Source: CAXXOK01 sp963663285
Lineage (GTDB): Bacteria; Bacillota; Clostridia; Christensenellales; Aristaeellaceae
DNA length: 64,000 nucleotides
Direction of reading: 5' to 3'
Assembly (NCBI GenBank): GCA_963663285.2
Contig: CAXXNI010000005.1
Coordinates: 62,001-126,000 of the forward strand
The translations under genes were made by a program, and so were the position numbers. The notes under the pieces are model-generated. The model made no database searches, was not told the DNA's origin, and saw only the letters and a list, made by a program, of their open reading frames with translations. Positions 51,310-60,353 of the stretch are shown here, one piece after another (positions within the stretch are counted from its first letter, which is position 1; each line of letters starts with the position of its first letter).

Positions 51310-51345
51310 CCCAGTACGAGTTGACGCAAGCATCAACTCACTGGG
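51310..51345. other. Candidate oriT hairpin
   Basis: CCCAGT-GAGTTGA (51310-51324) pairs with TCAACTC-ACTGGG (51333-51345), 13 pairs with a two-base bulge and an 8-base loop, about 85 bases upstream of the relaxase start. A second inverted repeat GGTGCC/GGCACC follows near 51400. MOBV oriTs typically lie just here. Confidence 0.5.
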
Positions 51346-51494
51346 CAGGGCTGCCGCCCTTGACCCGCACAAAGCGCTGTGCCCCACACCCCGCTTTGTA
51401 TGGTGCCACTGTGTTGCGGCACCCCGAATGGTAACCGGAATCGGAGCTTTTTCCCGTATATCCGAAAGATCGGAAAAACGGGAAAAGCCGCATC

Positions 51495-51525
51495 ATTTCC
51501 AAGCTTATGGAAATCATGATATAAT
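51495..51525 (+). promoter_or_regulatory. Promoter and operator of the XRE repressor gene
   Basis: TATAAT at 51520-51525. The inverted repeat ATTTCCA (51495-51501)/TGGAAAT (51508-51514) covers the -35 position, suggesting autoregulation. Confidence 0.6.
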
Positions 51526-51563
51526 TCGGAAGAATATGATTTTCCACGAAAGGTGGATATTCT

Positions 51564-52397
51564 GTGTATATCAAGCTTACGATTGCAGAAAAGCTCAAAG
51601 ACTTGCGAGTAAATGACAGGCATTTGACATTGGAGCAACTGGCCGAACAGACGCATTTATCTAAATCCGCCCTTGGCAAATATGAAACGGATGATTGTAA
51701 GGACATCAGCCCTTTCGCCATTGCAACCTTAGCGCAGTTTTATGATGTTTCCTCCGATTATCTGTTGGGACTGACAGAAAACAAAAAGAACCCAGATGCA
51801 GAATGTGCTTCTCTACACTTGAGCGACGAGATGATAGTATTATTGCAAAGCGGAAAAACCAACAATCGTCTGCTGTGTGAAATAGCAACCCACGAAAACT
51901 TCCGCCGCCTGATGACAGACATTGAAATCGTAGTCGACCGCATTGCAGATATGCGCATTCAAAACATGAATACCGTTATGGAGGCAATGCGGCAGGAAGT
52001 AATATCGCGTTATACCCCCAATGAAAATGACTTGCACCTGCGTACCCTTGAGGTAGCGCAGGTGCAGGAAACGGATTATTTCGATTATGTGGTTCATGAA
52101 GATTTGGACGTAATCATCCATGATGTTCGCAAAAATCATCTGACAGATACCACTACGGCGGATGACGCGCCTGCGCTGAACGAAATTCGGGAAAAACTAT
52201 CGGAAGCAATGAATTACGACAGCAAGGAAGAAGCAATCATCCAAACATTTTGTGATAAAATGCAAATCCCATTTGAAAAAATAAGCAAGGACGAATTTGA
52301 GATATTTCTTCGGATCATAGGAAAGTCTAGGTTGTTGAAGGAGCCGATGAGCAAGCGAGGGAAAAAGCGGAATTATTCGGCGGGTCGTGGGGAATAA
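51564..52397 (+). CDS. XRE-family repressor of the second element
   Basis: 277 residues, GTG start with AAAGGTGG 7 bases upstream. HTH (EKLKDLRVNDRHLTLEQLAEQTHLSKSALGKYETDD), ISPFAIATLAQFYDVSSDYLLGL, then a long helical C-terminal part not found in simple repressors. The only plus-strand gene of this element, divergent from the relaxase operon, so it probably controls mobilisation. A fragment of a related C-terminus lies just downstream. Confidence 0.85.
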   Translation: MYIKLTIAEKLKDLRVNDRHLTLEQLAEQTHLSKSALGKYETDDCKDISPFAIATLAQFYDVSSDYLLGLTENKKNPDAECASLHLSDEMIVLLQSGKTNNRLLCEIATHENFRRLMTDIEIVVDRIADMRIQNMNTVMEAMRQEVISRYTPNENDLHLRTLEVAQVQETDYFDYVVHEDLDVIIHDVRKNHLTDTTTADDAPALNEIREKLSEAMNYDSKEEAIIQTFCDKMQIPFEKISKDEFEIFLRIIGKSRLLKEPMSKRGKKRNYSAGRGE

Positions 52398-52499
52398 ACG
52401 ATCCATGGATAGTGTTTATATTCGCCACCCGAACCCTAGTTATACTTTTTGTCTTAGTGGTTTGTTTTCGTTTGTCCATTTTTGACGACGCGTTTGCGT

Positions 52500-52570
52500 T
52501 GAGCAAAATCCAGGGAAAGTTTTCAGATGCAATGAATTACGACAGCAAGGAAGAAGTAATTCCTTTTTAG
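52500..52570 (+). pseudogene. Remnant of a duplicated XRE repressor C-terminus
   Basis: Reads GKFSDAMNYDSKEEVIPF then stop, matching EKLSEAMNYDSKEEAI of the intact gene; 28 bases are identical (52206-52233 and 52529-52556). Confidence 0.6.
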
Positions 52571-52605
52571 TGAACACAGCAGGAAGTTGAAAAAGCAAAG
52601 CGAAT

Positions 52606-52641
52606 AGAAAGGGCCCCAGCTAAAATGCTAGAGGCCTTTCT
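52606..52641. terminator. Terminator between repressor and CBASS operons
   Basis: AGAAAGGGCC with GGCCTTTCT around a loop; works in both directions between converging genes. Confidence 0.55.
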
Positions 52642-52648
52642 GTGTTGA

Positions 52649-53176
52649 TTATTCACCGATCTTCATATCATCATCGGTATAGGTTTCTTCTCCGGCTGCG
52701 ATGCCGTCCCTGGCTTTCTGATAGTCCCGATTGTTGGTAGAGGCTGCGCTGGCAAGTCTTGAGACGGAATCATATGCATCCCTGATCTTTCCTGCTTCCT
52801 GACAGAAGGAAGCCTCATCACCCGTGTCGTTCAATTGGGAAAGTGACATATTGATGTGCCGGACAAGTTCAAGATACTGCGTCCCCACTTCCTGATGCTT
52901 ATCGGCTTGCTTCTGCCATTCGTAGAATTTTTGTATAGCGCTTAATACTGCAACAAGCAGGCTCATTCCGGCAATGATATAACTTACCCATGCTGCTTGT
53001 TCCTTAAGGGTTACAACAAGTACTGAACCAGCGATAGCTGATAAGGAAATAATGATACATTGGGTTACGTTGTTGTATTTGATTTTTCGATTGGCAGCGT
53101 TGAAATGTTTCTTTTTCTCAAAGATTGCGTTGCACCGATATCTTTTTAGGGTTTGTACTGTTTGTTCCATTGGCAT
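52649..53176 (-). CDS. SLATT-domain two-TM protein, putative CBASS effector
   Basis: 175 residues from ATG 53176 (GGAGG 8 bases upstream). A basic helical N-terminus (TLKRYRCNAIFEKKKHFNAANRKIKYNN), two adjacent membrane helices (CIIISLSAIAGSVLVVTL; WVSYIIAGMSLLVAVLSAI), then a long cytosolic helical part (YEWQKQADKHQEVGTQYLELVRHINMSLSQL). This is the layout of SLATT proteins, which are associated with nucleotide-synthesising defence systems and predicted to permeabilise the membrane. As last gene of the CD-NTase operon it is the likely killing effector. Confidence 0.75.
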   Translation of the reverse strand: MPMEQTVQTLKRYRCNAIFEKKKHFNAANRKIKYNNVTQCIIISLSAIAGSVLVVTLKEQAAWVSYIIAGMSLLVAVLSAIQKFYEWQKQADKHQEVGTQYLELVRHINMSLSQLNDTGDEASFCQEAGKIRDAYDSVSRLASAASTNNRDYQKARDGIAAGEETYTDDDMKIGE

Positions 53177-53205
53177 GTATTCCGCCTCCATAATTGGTGT
53201 TATGT

Positions 53206-53844
53206 TCACAGATATTTTAAGCATATGTGCAGAAAGCTGAGATTAGACACATCGGTTAGCAGTCGTCGATGCTGACAGAAACCCATATTCATTCCTGAGC
53301 CACAGGGGCATTTTGATGATGGTACATAGAGAAAATCAGGGGCACAAACACGTTCAATGAATTGCTTGATTTTCGAGTCGTCCCGGATGCCCAGGAAGCC
53401 TCTCAGAAATTCATATTCACCTTGTGGCCCATGCGCTCGTTCCCCAAAAGGTAGTACGCCATACTTCTCTAAGTAACTATAGCCAAACAGGTAACTATCA
53501 ACAAAGTCCTTGATAAAGTCGTTCAGTGAGTGATCGCTTCTGTAATAGTTGCGGATTTCTAGTTGTGATGCTAAACATAGCGTCTTATCCAAATTCCTGT
53601 GCTCAAACGTCGGTAACGTTATGCGGTTGCCAATTTCATATAACAACGGCGCCTTCTCGGGATAAGATATTGGTATATCAATGCGTAATTTGTACTCATC
53701 CCGAATGAGCGTTTTCTTGTACTGCGCATTGAGTAGAAAAACACCTTCCAACCTGCAACTGAGCCCGCTAGGATAGTTGACCCGGTGTAGTCCAGGCTGT
53801 TTTCGACAAACAGCCTGGACTTCGTTTTCCAATGTCGTACTCAT
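53206..53844 (-). CDS. Prokaryotic E2-like protein with C-terminal Cys-rich motif
   Basis: 212 residues. Residues 25-140 follow the E2 fold found beside CD-NTases: GVFLLNAQYKKTLIRDEYKLRIDIPISYP, H82, and TLCLAS with candidate catalytic C90, then LPFGERAHGPQGEY. Residues 179-192 (CPCGSGMNMGFCQH) resemble a SEC-C zinc motif fused to the end. In short type II CBASS a lone E2 without E1 conditions the CD-NTase C-terminus. It overlaps the CD-NTase gene by 4 bases (ATGA). No E1 or JAB protease gene is present. Confidence 0.75.
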   Translation of the reverse strand: MSTTLENEVQAVCRKQPGLHRVNYPSGLSCRLEGVFLLNAQYKKTLIRDEYKLRIDIPISYPEKAPLLYEIGNRITLPTFEHRNLDKTLCLASQLEIRNYYRSDHSLNDFIKDFVDSYLFGYSYLEKYGVLPFGERAHGPQGEYEFLRGFLGIRDDSKIKQFIERVCAPDFLYVPSSKCPCGSGMNMGFCQHRRLLTDVSNLSFLHICLKYL

Positions 53845-55040
53845 GAGCGATAGGGTTTTACAGGCCTAACTATCGTAGGTGCGCCGTAGTTGCTGCTGTG
53901 ACCGCTGCCAGAATCACCTTCGGGCTCATGATAGGCGAGACCCAGGGCACTTGCTACGTTCCTACGAATGTCAGACTCCTCTGAAAAGTAAATGGTCTCA
54001 TCAAGAACATCTTTCTTCAACACTTCAAGCCACTTGAAAAACCATTTGGCGTCATCGGCAGACCAGGAATCGGTTAAATTATCAGCAGGATTTGCTGGGT
54101 TGGGAAGCTTCCACAAGTTGCCTTCTCGTGTTATCACCAGATCTGCCTGGTAAGCAAGCGAATATGCAACGAAGTTGCTTTCCATGAGCGGTTTTGCTAA
54201 GGCGATTCTTTCGGTCACGTGTTTGAGAAGCTGATAAGGGTTAAGCTCGGTCGGTGCGCTTTGGGCAGCTTTAGCGGCCAACGTTGTTATGATTGCTGAG
54301 GTGGGATTGTTTTTACGTGCGCGACTGTAGAAAACAGCTTGATGTCGTTTCAACAGCTGAATAACACGCTGCAAAGCAGAGCGTTCCAGTTGAGGTGGAA
54401 CATCTTGAACGGACGCAAAGCACATTTTGCCTTCACGAAGTATTCTCTCTCGCTCCGCATACTTAACGAAATCACCAAAGCGTTTGTTGATATCGTTGAA
54501 CCACGCTGCGTATCCAGCTGGGTTACTGGGCTTCCACTTTGCACGAGTTCTTGTCGAATCCACCTCAACGATGGATACGGCCATTCTCGAACGTTCCGGG
54601 TCAACCCCATCATGGATTATCTTATCGATGCCTTCTTGATCCTCGGACACAGAAGGGACAATATCCAGTTTGAAACCAATTCCGCCAGACTCTGCGTACT
54701 CCAGGGTAAAGCACCGATCGTCCTCAATGACGTCCTTCTTTAAGCGTTTGGCGTGTGCCTCAACGCTGCTTTTTACATTGTTACGTAGATCAAGCGGAGA
54801 AATCGCCTTCTTATCCTCTTGAACTTCGCAAACCAAATCGAGGTCAAATTCTTGATCTTCGTCTTCCCGGTAAGGTCGGACAACAGTTCCCAACGCGAAA
54901 GAGCCTTGCGGATAGATTTTCATGTTGTCAGCATCGAGCGTGGCAGCCATTGCTTTATAGTGGGATACGGCTTCCTGATACATCGTTGGGGAGATATCCA
55001 GGCTTTGAAGTTTGCTAAATAGTATGGATGTTTTCTCCAT
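53841..55040 (-). CDS. CD-NTase (SMODS-type cyclic oligonucleotide synthase)
   Basis: 399 residues. Nucleotidyltransferase motif GSFALGT (G46, S47), the metal-binding pair EFDLDLV (D66, D68) and third acidic residue in KLDIVPS (D126), then the helical OAS-like second domain. It would make a cyclic di- or trinucleotide on phage infection to trigger the SLATT effector. The C-terminus is flexible and Gly/Ser-rich (GDSGSGHSSNYGAPTIVRP), fitting a tail modified by the E2 protein. AAAGGAG before the ATG. Confidence 0.88.
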   Translation of the reverse strand: MEKTSILFSKLQSLDISPTMYQEAVSHYKAMAATLDADNMKIYPQGSFALGTVVRPYREDEDQEFDLDLVCEVQEDKKAISPLDLRNNVKSSVEAHAKRLKKDVIEDDRCFTLEYAESGGIGFKLDIVPSVSEDQEGIDKIIHDGVDPERSRMAVSIVEVDSTRTRAKWKPSNPAGYAAWFNDINKRFGDFVKYAERERILREGKMCFASVQDVPPQLERSALQRVIQLLKRHQAVFYSRARKNNPTSAIITTLAAKAAQSAPTELNPYQLLKHVTERIALAKPLMESNFVAYSLAYQADLVITREGNLWKLPNPANPADNLTDSWSADDAKWFFKWLEVLKKDVLDETIYFSEESDIRRNVASALGLAYHEPEGDSGSGHSSNYGAPTIVRPVKPYRS

Positions 55041-55256
55041 CTAAAAACTCCTTTAAAATTGTATTCGATTTTGTACGTAGCCATTGCCAACATCAATGAC
55101 TACCGAGAAACAAGGTCGAGATTATTTTGCACAGCAGAGACGATGTCTTTGCTGACCTACTACGATAAATTTATTCTATCAAGTGTTCCATCATTCAGAA
55201 TACCTCCATTGCTATGATTGATGCTCTAAAAATTTGTAAATAGAACATCTGATCGC

Positions 55257-55284
55257 TTGACATAACAATTTTCGATATTATAGA
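55257..55284 (+). promoter_or_regulatory. Plus-strand promoter in the CBASS/BREX gap
   Basis: TTGACA (55257-55262), 16-base spacer, TATAGA (55279-55284). No protein gene follows it. Confidence 0.5.
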
Positions 55285-55289
55285 ATGAC

Positions 55290-55371
55290 ATTGTTAATTG
55301 AGACGTCATTCGTCGGTATAAAATCGATAATGCCATCCAAGCAAGGGCCTGCCGCCAAGCAGGTTTCTTTT
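55290..55371 (+). ncRNA. Candidate small RNA
   Basis: About 80 bases from the promoter to a short terminator-like hairpin CCTGC/GCAGG (55348-55363) followed by TTTCTTTT. An inner hairpin AATGAC/GTCATT lies near the 5' end. No recognised family. Confidence 0.35.
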
Positions 55372-55742
55372 GCTTGTTTCAAGCAATCTATATTATATTG
55401 TATAGGAAATATCTTGTCAATACTGTGAATAATATGGTCAGTTATTACATCATTTATACGGGCATGTTTTCAAAGAAAGACTGTTAATCGCGATAATATG
55501 GATCGAGTATACTGAAGTTCACAATTTCATAAAGTAATGGCAAAGCCATTGGTACTCCGCTAGAATGAATGATGTCAAGGCATTCAAGAGGGAGAAGAAA
55601 CGCCAGATATAAGCATTAACCTATATACACCTATTATGCAAAAAATTAAACCAGCGATTAAGATTCCTGTTTAAAAGATGTGAAAGCGCTGGAAGCTTAA
55701 TATATTTATTATACTAGCCTTCCATGAAAAAAGTTGGCGTTA

Positions 55743-57800
55743 TCATTCCACCCCCAGCGCTTTAAACACCGCATCTTCTGCACTTTGATATGGGATCAAT
55801 TGAAATGCGCTCATCAAATCAGGTGGTACAGTACTGAAATCTATCATTGAGGTTGCTGGCAACAGAACCTTCTTTGCCCCACTATCAAGGCATACCTGAA
55901 GTGCATTGGCCAACTCATCAGTTTTAATTATCGTGCCACTAATGCTGATCTCACCTAAAACCGCTAGCGAACTGATGGCTGGCTTTGACAATGCTATAGA
56001 ACAGAGGGCGACAAGAGAGGGCAACGCCAGCTTCCCCGTCATGCCGATTCCCTGCAGGTCTTGATAATTAACAATATAATCCTTTGTTGTTGTGCTAATT
56101 GAGGCACTAATTCTACGCCTGTTTGCTTTCAGAAAATTGAAAGCTGTGTTGGAGGCTTCTTTCGCCTCTCGATCATTTCCGAGGCCGGTTCTCTCGAATT
56201 TCCCATTGCCGGGAAGCATCTGAGATTCCAGGCGGAATACGCCGATCATGCCGGATTTGCCCGGAGATACCGTATAAATCTGTCCGGGATTGCATATCCC
56301 TTCCGGGATCAGCTTCCCACCACCTTGCTCGGGAACCGATACATAACGTTCCTCGAATGTGTCGTTGTCGATAAAGGAGAAATTAACGTCGTAAAATTCC
56401 ATGCCACCGAGTTTTTTGAGCTGCTCCTTAACACGGCGGCGCATCTCAAGCGATATTTGCAATATTTCCTCTAGCTGTTCCTTTGTATAAACACCATCAG
56501 GATATATCAGTTTAATGAATCCGCCGACCATTTTGCGAACGGCAATGGTATCGCGCTGGTTCAGGTTTTTTCCGAGATGATAGTATCTATCAAGCGCATC
56601 GCCGTATTGTTCCTTGCGAAGTTCACGAATGAACTCCGCAAGATAATCCGTAATAAAGCCATAATCGTTGGTAAAATGCTCGGGACGGAATTTCGGTATT
56701 TCCCAGCCGGGTATGTAGCAGTGTATGCGGTCAAGGAAAGCCGTGTCGGTGCCCATCTCCGTGGGGAAAGGATCAAATAAGCTGGAGGTTTTCAGCAGCA
56801 CTTCCACGCTCTGATTGATGTTACCTACAAAGACCATCGACGCAGACGCCGCCTTTTCTTCCTTGCCACGGGCAAAGGAGCCGGAGGCCATGTAGTCCTT
56901 CATAATCTGTATGCCGTCTTTATCCTTGAAATTGATGCCTGCGACTTCATCAAAAGCAACGCAATCCCAGAGGCCGACTAACCCTACGGTTTTTCTGCCC
57001 ATGTTATAAAACAGGTTAGCGACGGTCGTCTGCCCACCGGAAACGAGTATGGAATTTGGGGATATCTCTTTATACAAATGCGACTTTCCGGTGCTCCTCG
57101 GGCCCAGCTCGCAAAGGTTAAAATTATTCTCGACCAACGGGAGCATACGCGCCAGCAACAGCCACTTCACGCGATATTCAAGTGTGGAGGGTTCCATGCC
57201 TGTTGAACGAAGTAAAAGATCGATCCATTCCTCTTTTGTGAATTTAGCTCGGTTTCTCTTCAATTCAGCAATATCAACGTGTGGCATCTGTATTGGGTTA
57301 AGCTGCCGGATGCGGATAGGTGTGCCGTTCTTCTTGTCCTCTTCGATATATTCGTAATCCAGTTGAACAATACACCATATGCCGCCACAGAGCAACCGGT
57401 CGTACATTGTGGGGTAATCCTCGGATATCGGTATGGTCTTTAAGCCAAGGTTTGAGAATTCGGCTTCGTAACGATCTTCTTTAATATTCAGCCTGACGGT
57501 GATCTTGTCAATTACGGAATGGCTTCCATTTTGCCGCAGAGAAGAGAGGATCTTCTGCGCCTCGTCAGGGCGAACGAAGTTCTCGGCAAGGATCTTCTTG
57601 ACATTTTTGATGCCTTCGGATATTTCATCTTCATCCTGCGAGGAACAATACATGCCAAGAAGATATTCCAACACGTAGACCGGAACGTTTGCGCCTTCCT
57701 TAATCTTTTTGGTCAGGTCTTTCCGAACAATTTTGCCGGCAAAACTGTCCCACAATTTGCTGTGAAGCTGTTCCAAGGCATCGGCGGTTTCATCAATCAT
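55743..57800 (-). CDS. brxL: BREX protein BrxL (Lon-like AAA+ protein)
   Basis: 685 residues. N-terminal BrxL-type domain, an AAA+ core with Walker A GPRSTGKSH, Walker B region WDCVAFDEVAG and sensor NINQSVEV, and a C-terminal Lon-protease-like domain (GMTGKLALPSLVALCSIALS, GEISISGTI). No clear catalytic Ser in the usual Lon context is seen, in keeping with BrxL acting as a DNA-motor ring. Last gene of the operon in BREX type 1. GGAGGAG before ATG 57800. Confidence 0.9.
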   Translation of the reverse strand: MIDETADALEQLHSKLWDSFAGKIVRKDLTKKIKEGANVPVYVLEYLLGMYCSSQDEDEISEGIKNVKKILAENFVRPDEAQKILSSLRQNGSHSVIDKITVRLNIKEDRYEAEFSNLGLKTIPISEDYPTMYDRLLCGGIWCIVQLDYEYIEEDKKNGTPIRIRQLNPIQMPHVDIAELKRNRAKFTKEEWIDLLLRSTGMEPSTLEYRVKWLLLARMLPLVENNFNLCELGPRSTGKSHLYKEISPNSILVSGGQTTVANLFYNMGRKTVGLVGLWDCVAFDEVAGINFKDKDGIQIMKDYMASGSFARGKEEKAASASMVFVGNINQSVEVLLKTSSLFDPFPTEMGTDTAFLDRIHCYIPGWEIPKFRPEHFTNDYGFITDYLAEFIRELRKEQYGDALDRYYHLGKNLNQRDTIAVRKMVGGFIKLIYPDGVYTKEQLEEILQISLEMRRRVKEQLKKLGGMEFYDVNFSFIDNDTFEERYVSVPEQGGGKLIPEGICNPGQIYTVSPGKSGMIGVFRLESQMLPGNGKFERTGLGNDREAKEASNTAFNFLKANRRRISASISTTTKDYIVNYQDLQGIGMTGKLALPSLVALCSIALSKPAISSLAVLGEISISGTIIKTDELANALQVCLDSGAKKVLLPATSMIDFSTVPPDLMSAFQLIPYQSAEDAVFKALGVE

Positions 57801-57820
57801 TGCTAGCACTCCTCCGGCGG

Positions 57821-60337
57821 TCACAGTCCAAACCCGAAATCATCCACAAACGCCAAATCCATGATAACAGTGTGGCGAAACACTTCCAGGCTGCTGTTAT
57901 CATCATAAGCAACAAGATAGGATTGCTTGCTCCCGTCATACTTTTTGTTTTTAAACGTAAACCGCATACGGAAGATGCGCTTCTGTGCGTTCTCATCACG
58001 ATTATCGGCAACATATATGTTTTCGTTGGATATCTTCTCATTATCCTCCGATATGAAATATACTCTGAACGTCGTGCTTCTTATGACGTCGCTGATAGGC
58101 TCCGCCTGTATGAAATCAAGCGAGGTTACAAGGTTAGTAATTTTCTGCACCAAGCTTACGAGCGTGATCTTAACGTTCCTTGTTTCCATGTGACCTTTTT
58201 CCATTTTAATATCGATCACAGGCACAAGCATCTCCTGCGGCGAGGAGCCGCCATGCACATAATTCTGGCCGCCGCCAGGGGCTTTGAACACACATACGCC
58301 TGAAGGAAAAGAAACGATCTTGTGATCCTCATTCCCAAGCAAATGGCCGAGGGGCAGGCTGCACACTCCAATCTCGTGAACTGGCTGTTCCGACACGATA
58401 TAACGGCGTTTGAGGATAGCGCTTTTTTCGCTGATGCCGCCGATTTTATCGCTCTCGGAAAATTTGTCTCGTTTGTATAGGAAACCATGATCGGCTGTAA
58501 CGATAAAATGCAGCGTGTTGGCGTTCACCGCCAGCTTGCGGATCAGTTCCGCGATCTCCGTTACAGCTTCCTCACAGGCGGTAAATACTTCATCCTCGGA
58601 GTGCTCCCCACGCACATCAATTTGATCATGATAGACATATACCGCCTGTTTGCCCGTGAATATGGCGCGCAGATCCGCTTTCTTCATGTTTTTGATATCA
58701 TCAAACTGTACGCAACAGCTGTCGGGCAGGGCTGATTGCAAGGCGGTCTGCCTGGATGCAAGATCGTTGCAGTATACCCCGTCGATCAGCTCCTTGCCGT
58801 CGTCGGTAAGCTCCAGCTTTCTGTGCGGAAGCAGCGCCGCCATGCCGAGGCGCGTGTAGGAAGGCAGCGTGCTCAGCATACAATCCAGCCGGGCGGTGCA
58901 TTTGGGATCGTCCCGCATGATATTGAATAGCTGCGCGCCAACCTCGTAACGCATCGCGTCCGAGATAATTACAACGGTTCGTTCCTTGCTATTCTCAATA
59001 TGATTGGTAAAGAAATTACGCTGAAGCGGCAATGCGGATAACGCGCCGGTTTCCAGCATTCCCGCGTTCCACTTGGGAAGCTGTTTGCCAAGATACTCGT
59101 TAGTATAAATATTCTCCACAAGATCGCGCAGGCTCTCGTAAGCGCCGGTATTTTCCATTCGGTCATAGCAGGTATAAAAATGTCTGTACGCCGCGTCGAT
59201 TGTATAATCAACGGAGCGGTACCACGTAATAACCTCCGCGAAACCATCGGGGCATGTGTAGTTTGCCACGGATATTACGCGGAAAGCGCTGCTGAGCAGC
59301 TCATATTCGGTATTGAATTTCGTGCCAAAATGCATTTTCCGGCGCACATCGCAAACGGCCGGTATCGAACGATCCCCAAGCTTTGCCCCGATATTCTCAT
59401 TCAACAGTTGTTTGGTAATCCAGCCGAGTATCAGCTTGTCAATATCGGCAAAGGCGTCGCATTCCACAAGCGCTTCCGGGGCAAAGGCTTTGAGTGCCGA
59501 TGCGGCGTCAAGGCTTGCGGCGACATGCGCGGAAAGCTTGTTGTATTGCTTCCTGTAGAGATAGTTATTCATAAGGCCGTCAAGGAAAGCGATGATATTG
59601 CCGGATTTATAGGACGCAAAAGGCTGCCAGCTTTTCGGCAGGGGTTCCTGTATATACTTTTTGGCATAGGTAACGAACATCGTTATAACCAGTTTTTCCA
59701 GCGAAGGTTTCCCGTCTGAATAGCCAAACTGCTGCTCGCAGAATTTCCAGAAGGAGGACAGCAGGTTATATTTATCAAATTCAACAAGGAACTTGTTATC
59801 TTCAAAGCCATCTTCCGTAAGCAGTACGCGAACCACCTCATCAAAGGAGCACGTCCTTGCGCGGCAAACGGCGCTCATGATGCCAGTAAGGATGTTCTCC
59901 TCGTTGAAGTTCTCTATTTCCAGGGCGTAAAAACGATTCGTACGCTCTTTATTGGCAAAAAACTTAATATGCTCTTCAATGACGTGCTTATCCTTGTCCC
60001 TGATGCCCAGATCAGCGCAAAGCAAAGAGGTGCGGTCAGCAAAAAATCGTTTTGAATACAGCAGCGTGTCCTCAAGGTGGTTATCCCGCACATCCGGCTT
60101 GGGGAAGGGCGCGTAGATCAGGTAGTTTGTCGTTTGATCCTGCCGTTCCAGCAGGTATTTGGTCTGGAACTGGTTATGTGGCTCCAGCACAAGGATCTTC
60201 GCGTTTTCCAGCTCCATTGTACTAATATCTTCCGCGAAACCGGCTTTATCGTCATACCAGAAAACCAGCTTACGGGTTTCTCCCATAAACTCGGCATTCA
60301 GGCGATTTGTTATCTGGTTAAGGTTCAATTCGGCCAA
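57821..60337 (-). CDS. pglZ: BREX protein PglZ
   Basis: About 838 residues. Alkaline-phosphatase-superfamily core: VVIISDAMRYEVGAQLF and FIVTADHGFLYKRDK hold the metal-binding residues; the opening NLNQITNRLNAEFMG...KLVFWYDDKAGFAEDI is the usual PglZ start. Core component of all BREX systems, needed for methylation and exclusion. TTG 60337 chosen from GGTGGG upstream; TTG 60361 possible. Follows an unassigned gene by 16 bases. Confidence 0.93.
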   Translation of the reverse strand: MAELNLNQITNRLNAEFMGETRKLVFWYDDKAGFAEDISTMELENAKILVLEPHNQFQTKYLLERQDQTTNYLIYAPFPKPDVRDNHLEDTLLYSKRFFADRTSLLCADLGIRDKDKHVIEEHIKFFANKERTNRFYALEIENFNEENILTGIMSAVCRARTCSFDEVVRVLLTEDGFEDNKFLVEFDKYNLLSSFWKFCEQQFGYSDGKPSLEKLVITMFVTYAKKYIQEPLPKSWQPFASYKSGNIIAFLDGLMNNYLYRKQYNKLSAHVAASLDAASALKAFAPEALVECDAFADIDKLILGWITKQLLNENIGAKLGDRSIPAVCDVRRKMHFGTKFNTEYELLSSAFRVISVANYTCPDGFAEVITWYRSVDYTIDAAYRHFYTCYDRMENTGAYESLRDLVENIYTNEYLGKQLPKWNAGMLETGALSALPLQRNFFTNHIENSKERTVVIISDAMRYEVGAQLFNIMRDDPKCTARLDCMLSTLPSYTRLGMAALLPHRKLELTDDGKELIDGVYCNDLASRQTALQSALPDSCCVQFDDIKNMKKADLRAIFTGKQAVYVYHDQIDVRGEHSEDEVFTACEEAVTEIAELIRKLAVNANTLHFIVTADHGFLYKRDKFSESDKIGGISEKSAILKRRYIVSEQPVHEIGVCSLPLGHLLGNEDHKIVSFPSGVCVFKAPGGGQNYVHGGSSPQEMLVPVIDIKMEKGHMETRNVKITLVSLVQKITNLVTSLDFIQAEPISDVIRSTTFRVYFISEDNEKISNENIYVADNRDENAQKRIFRMRFTFKNKKYDGSKQSYLVAYDDNSSLEVFRHTVIMDLAFVDDFGFGL

Positions 60338-60353
60338 GTTCCCACCTGCTTTG

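Larger units (their letters stand above)
55041..55742. other. AT-rich gap between CBASS and BREX
   Basis: About 700 bases without a supported protein gene. It holds the CD-NTase leader at its left end, a plus-strand promoter and small hairpins (see the sRNA entry), and a CCAGCG/CGCTGG inverted repeat near 55652-55694. Confidence 0.5.

Noticed and set aside
55290..55371. A retron-type RNA next to BREX
   Set aside because: No reverse transcriptase gene lies in the window and the fold does not show msr/msd features.
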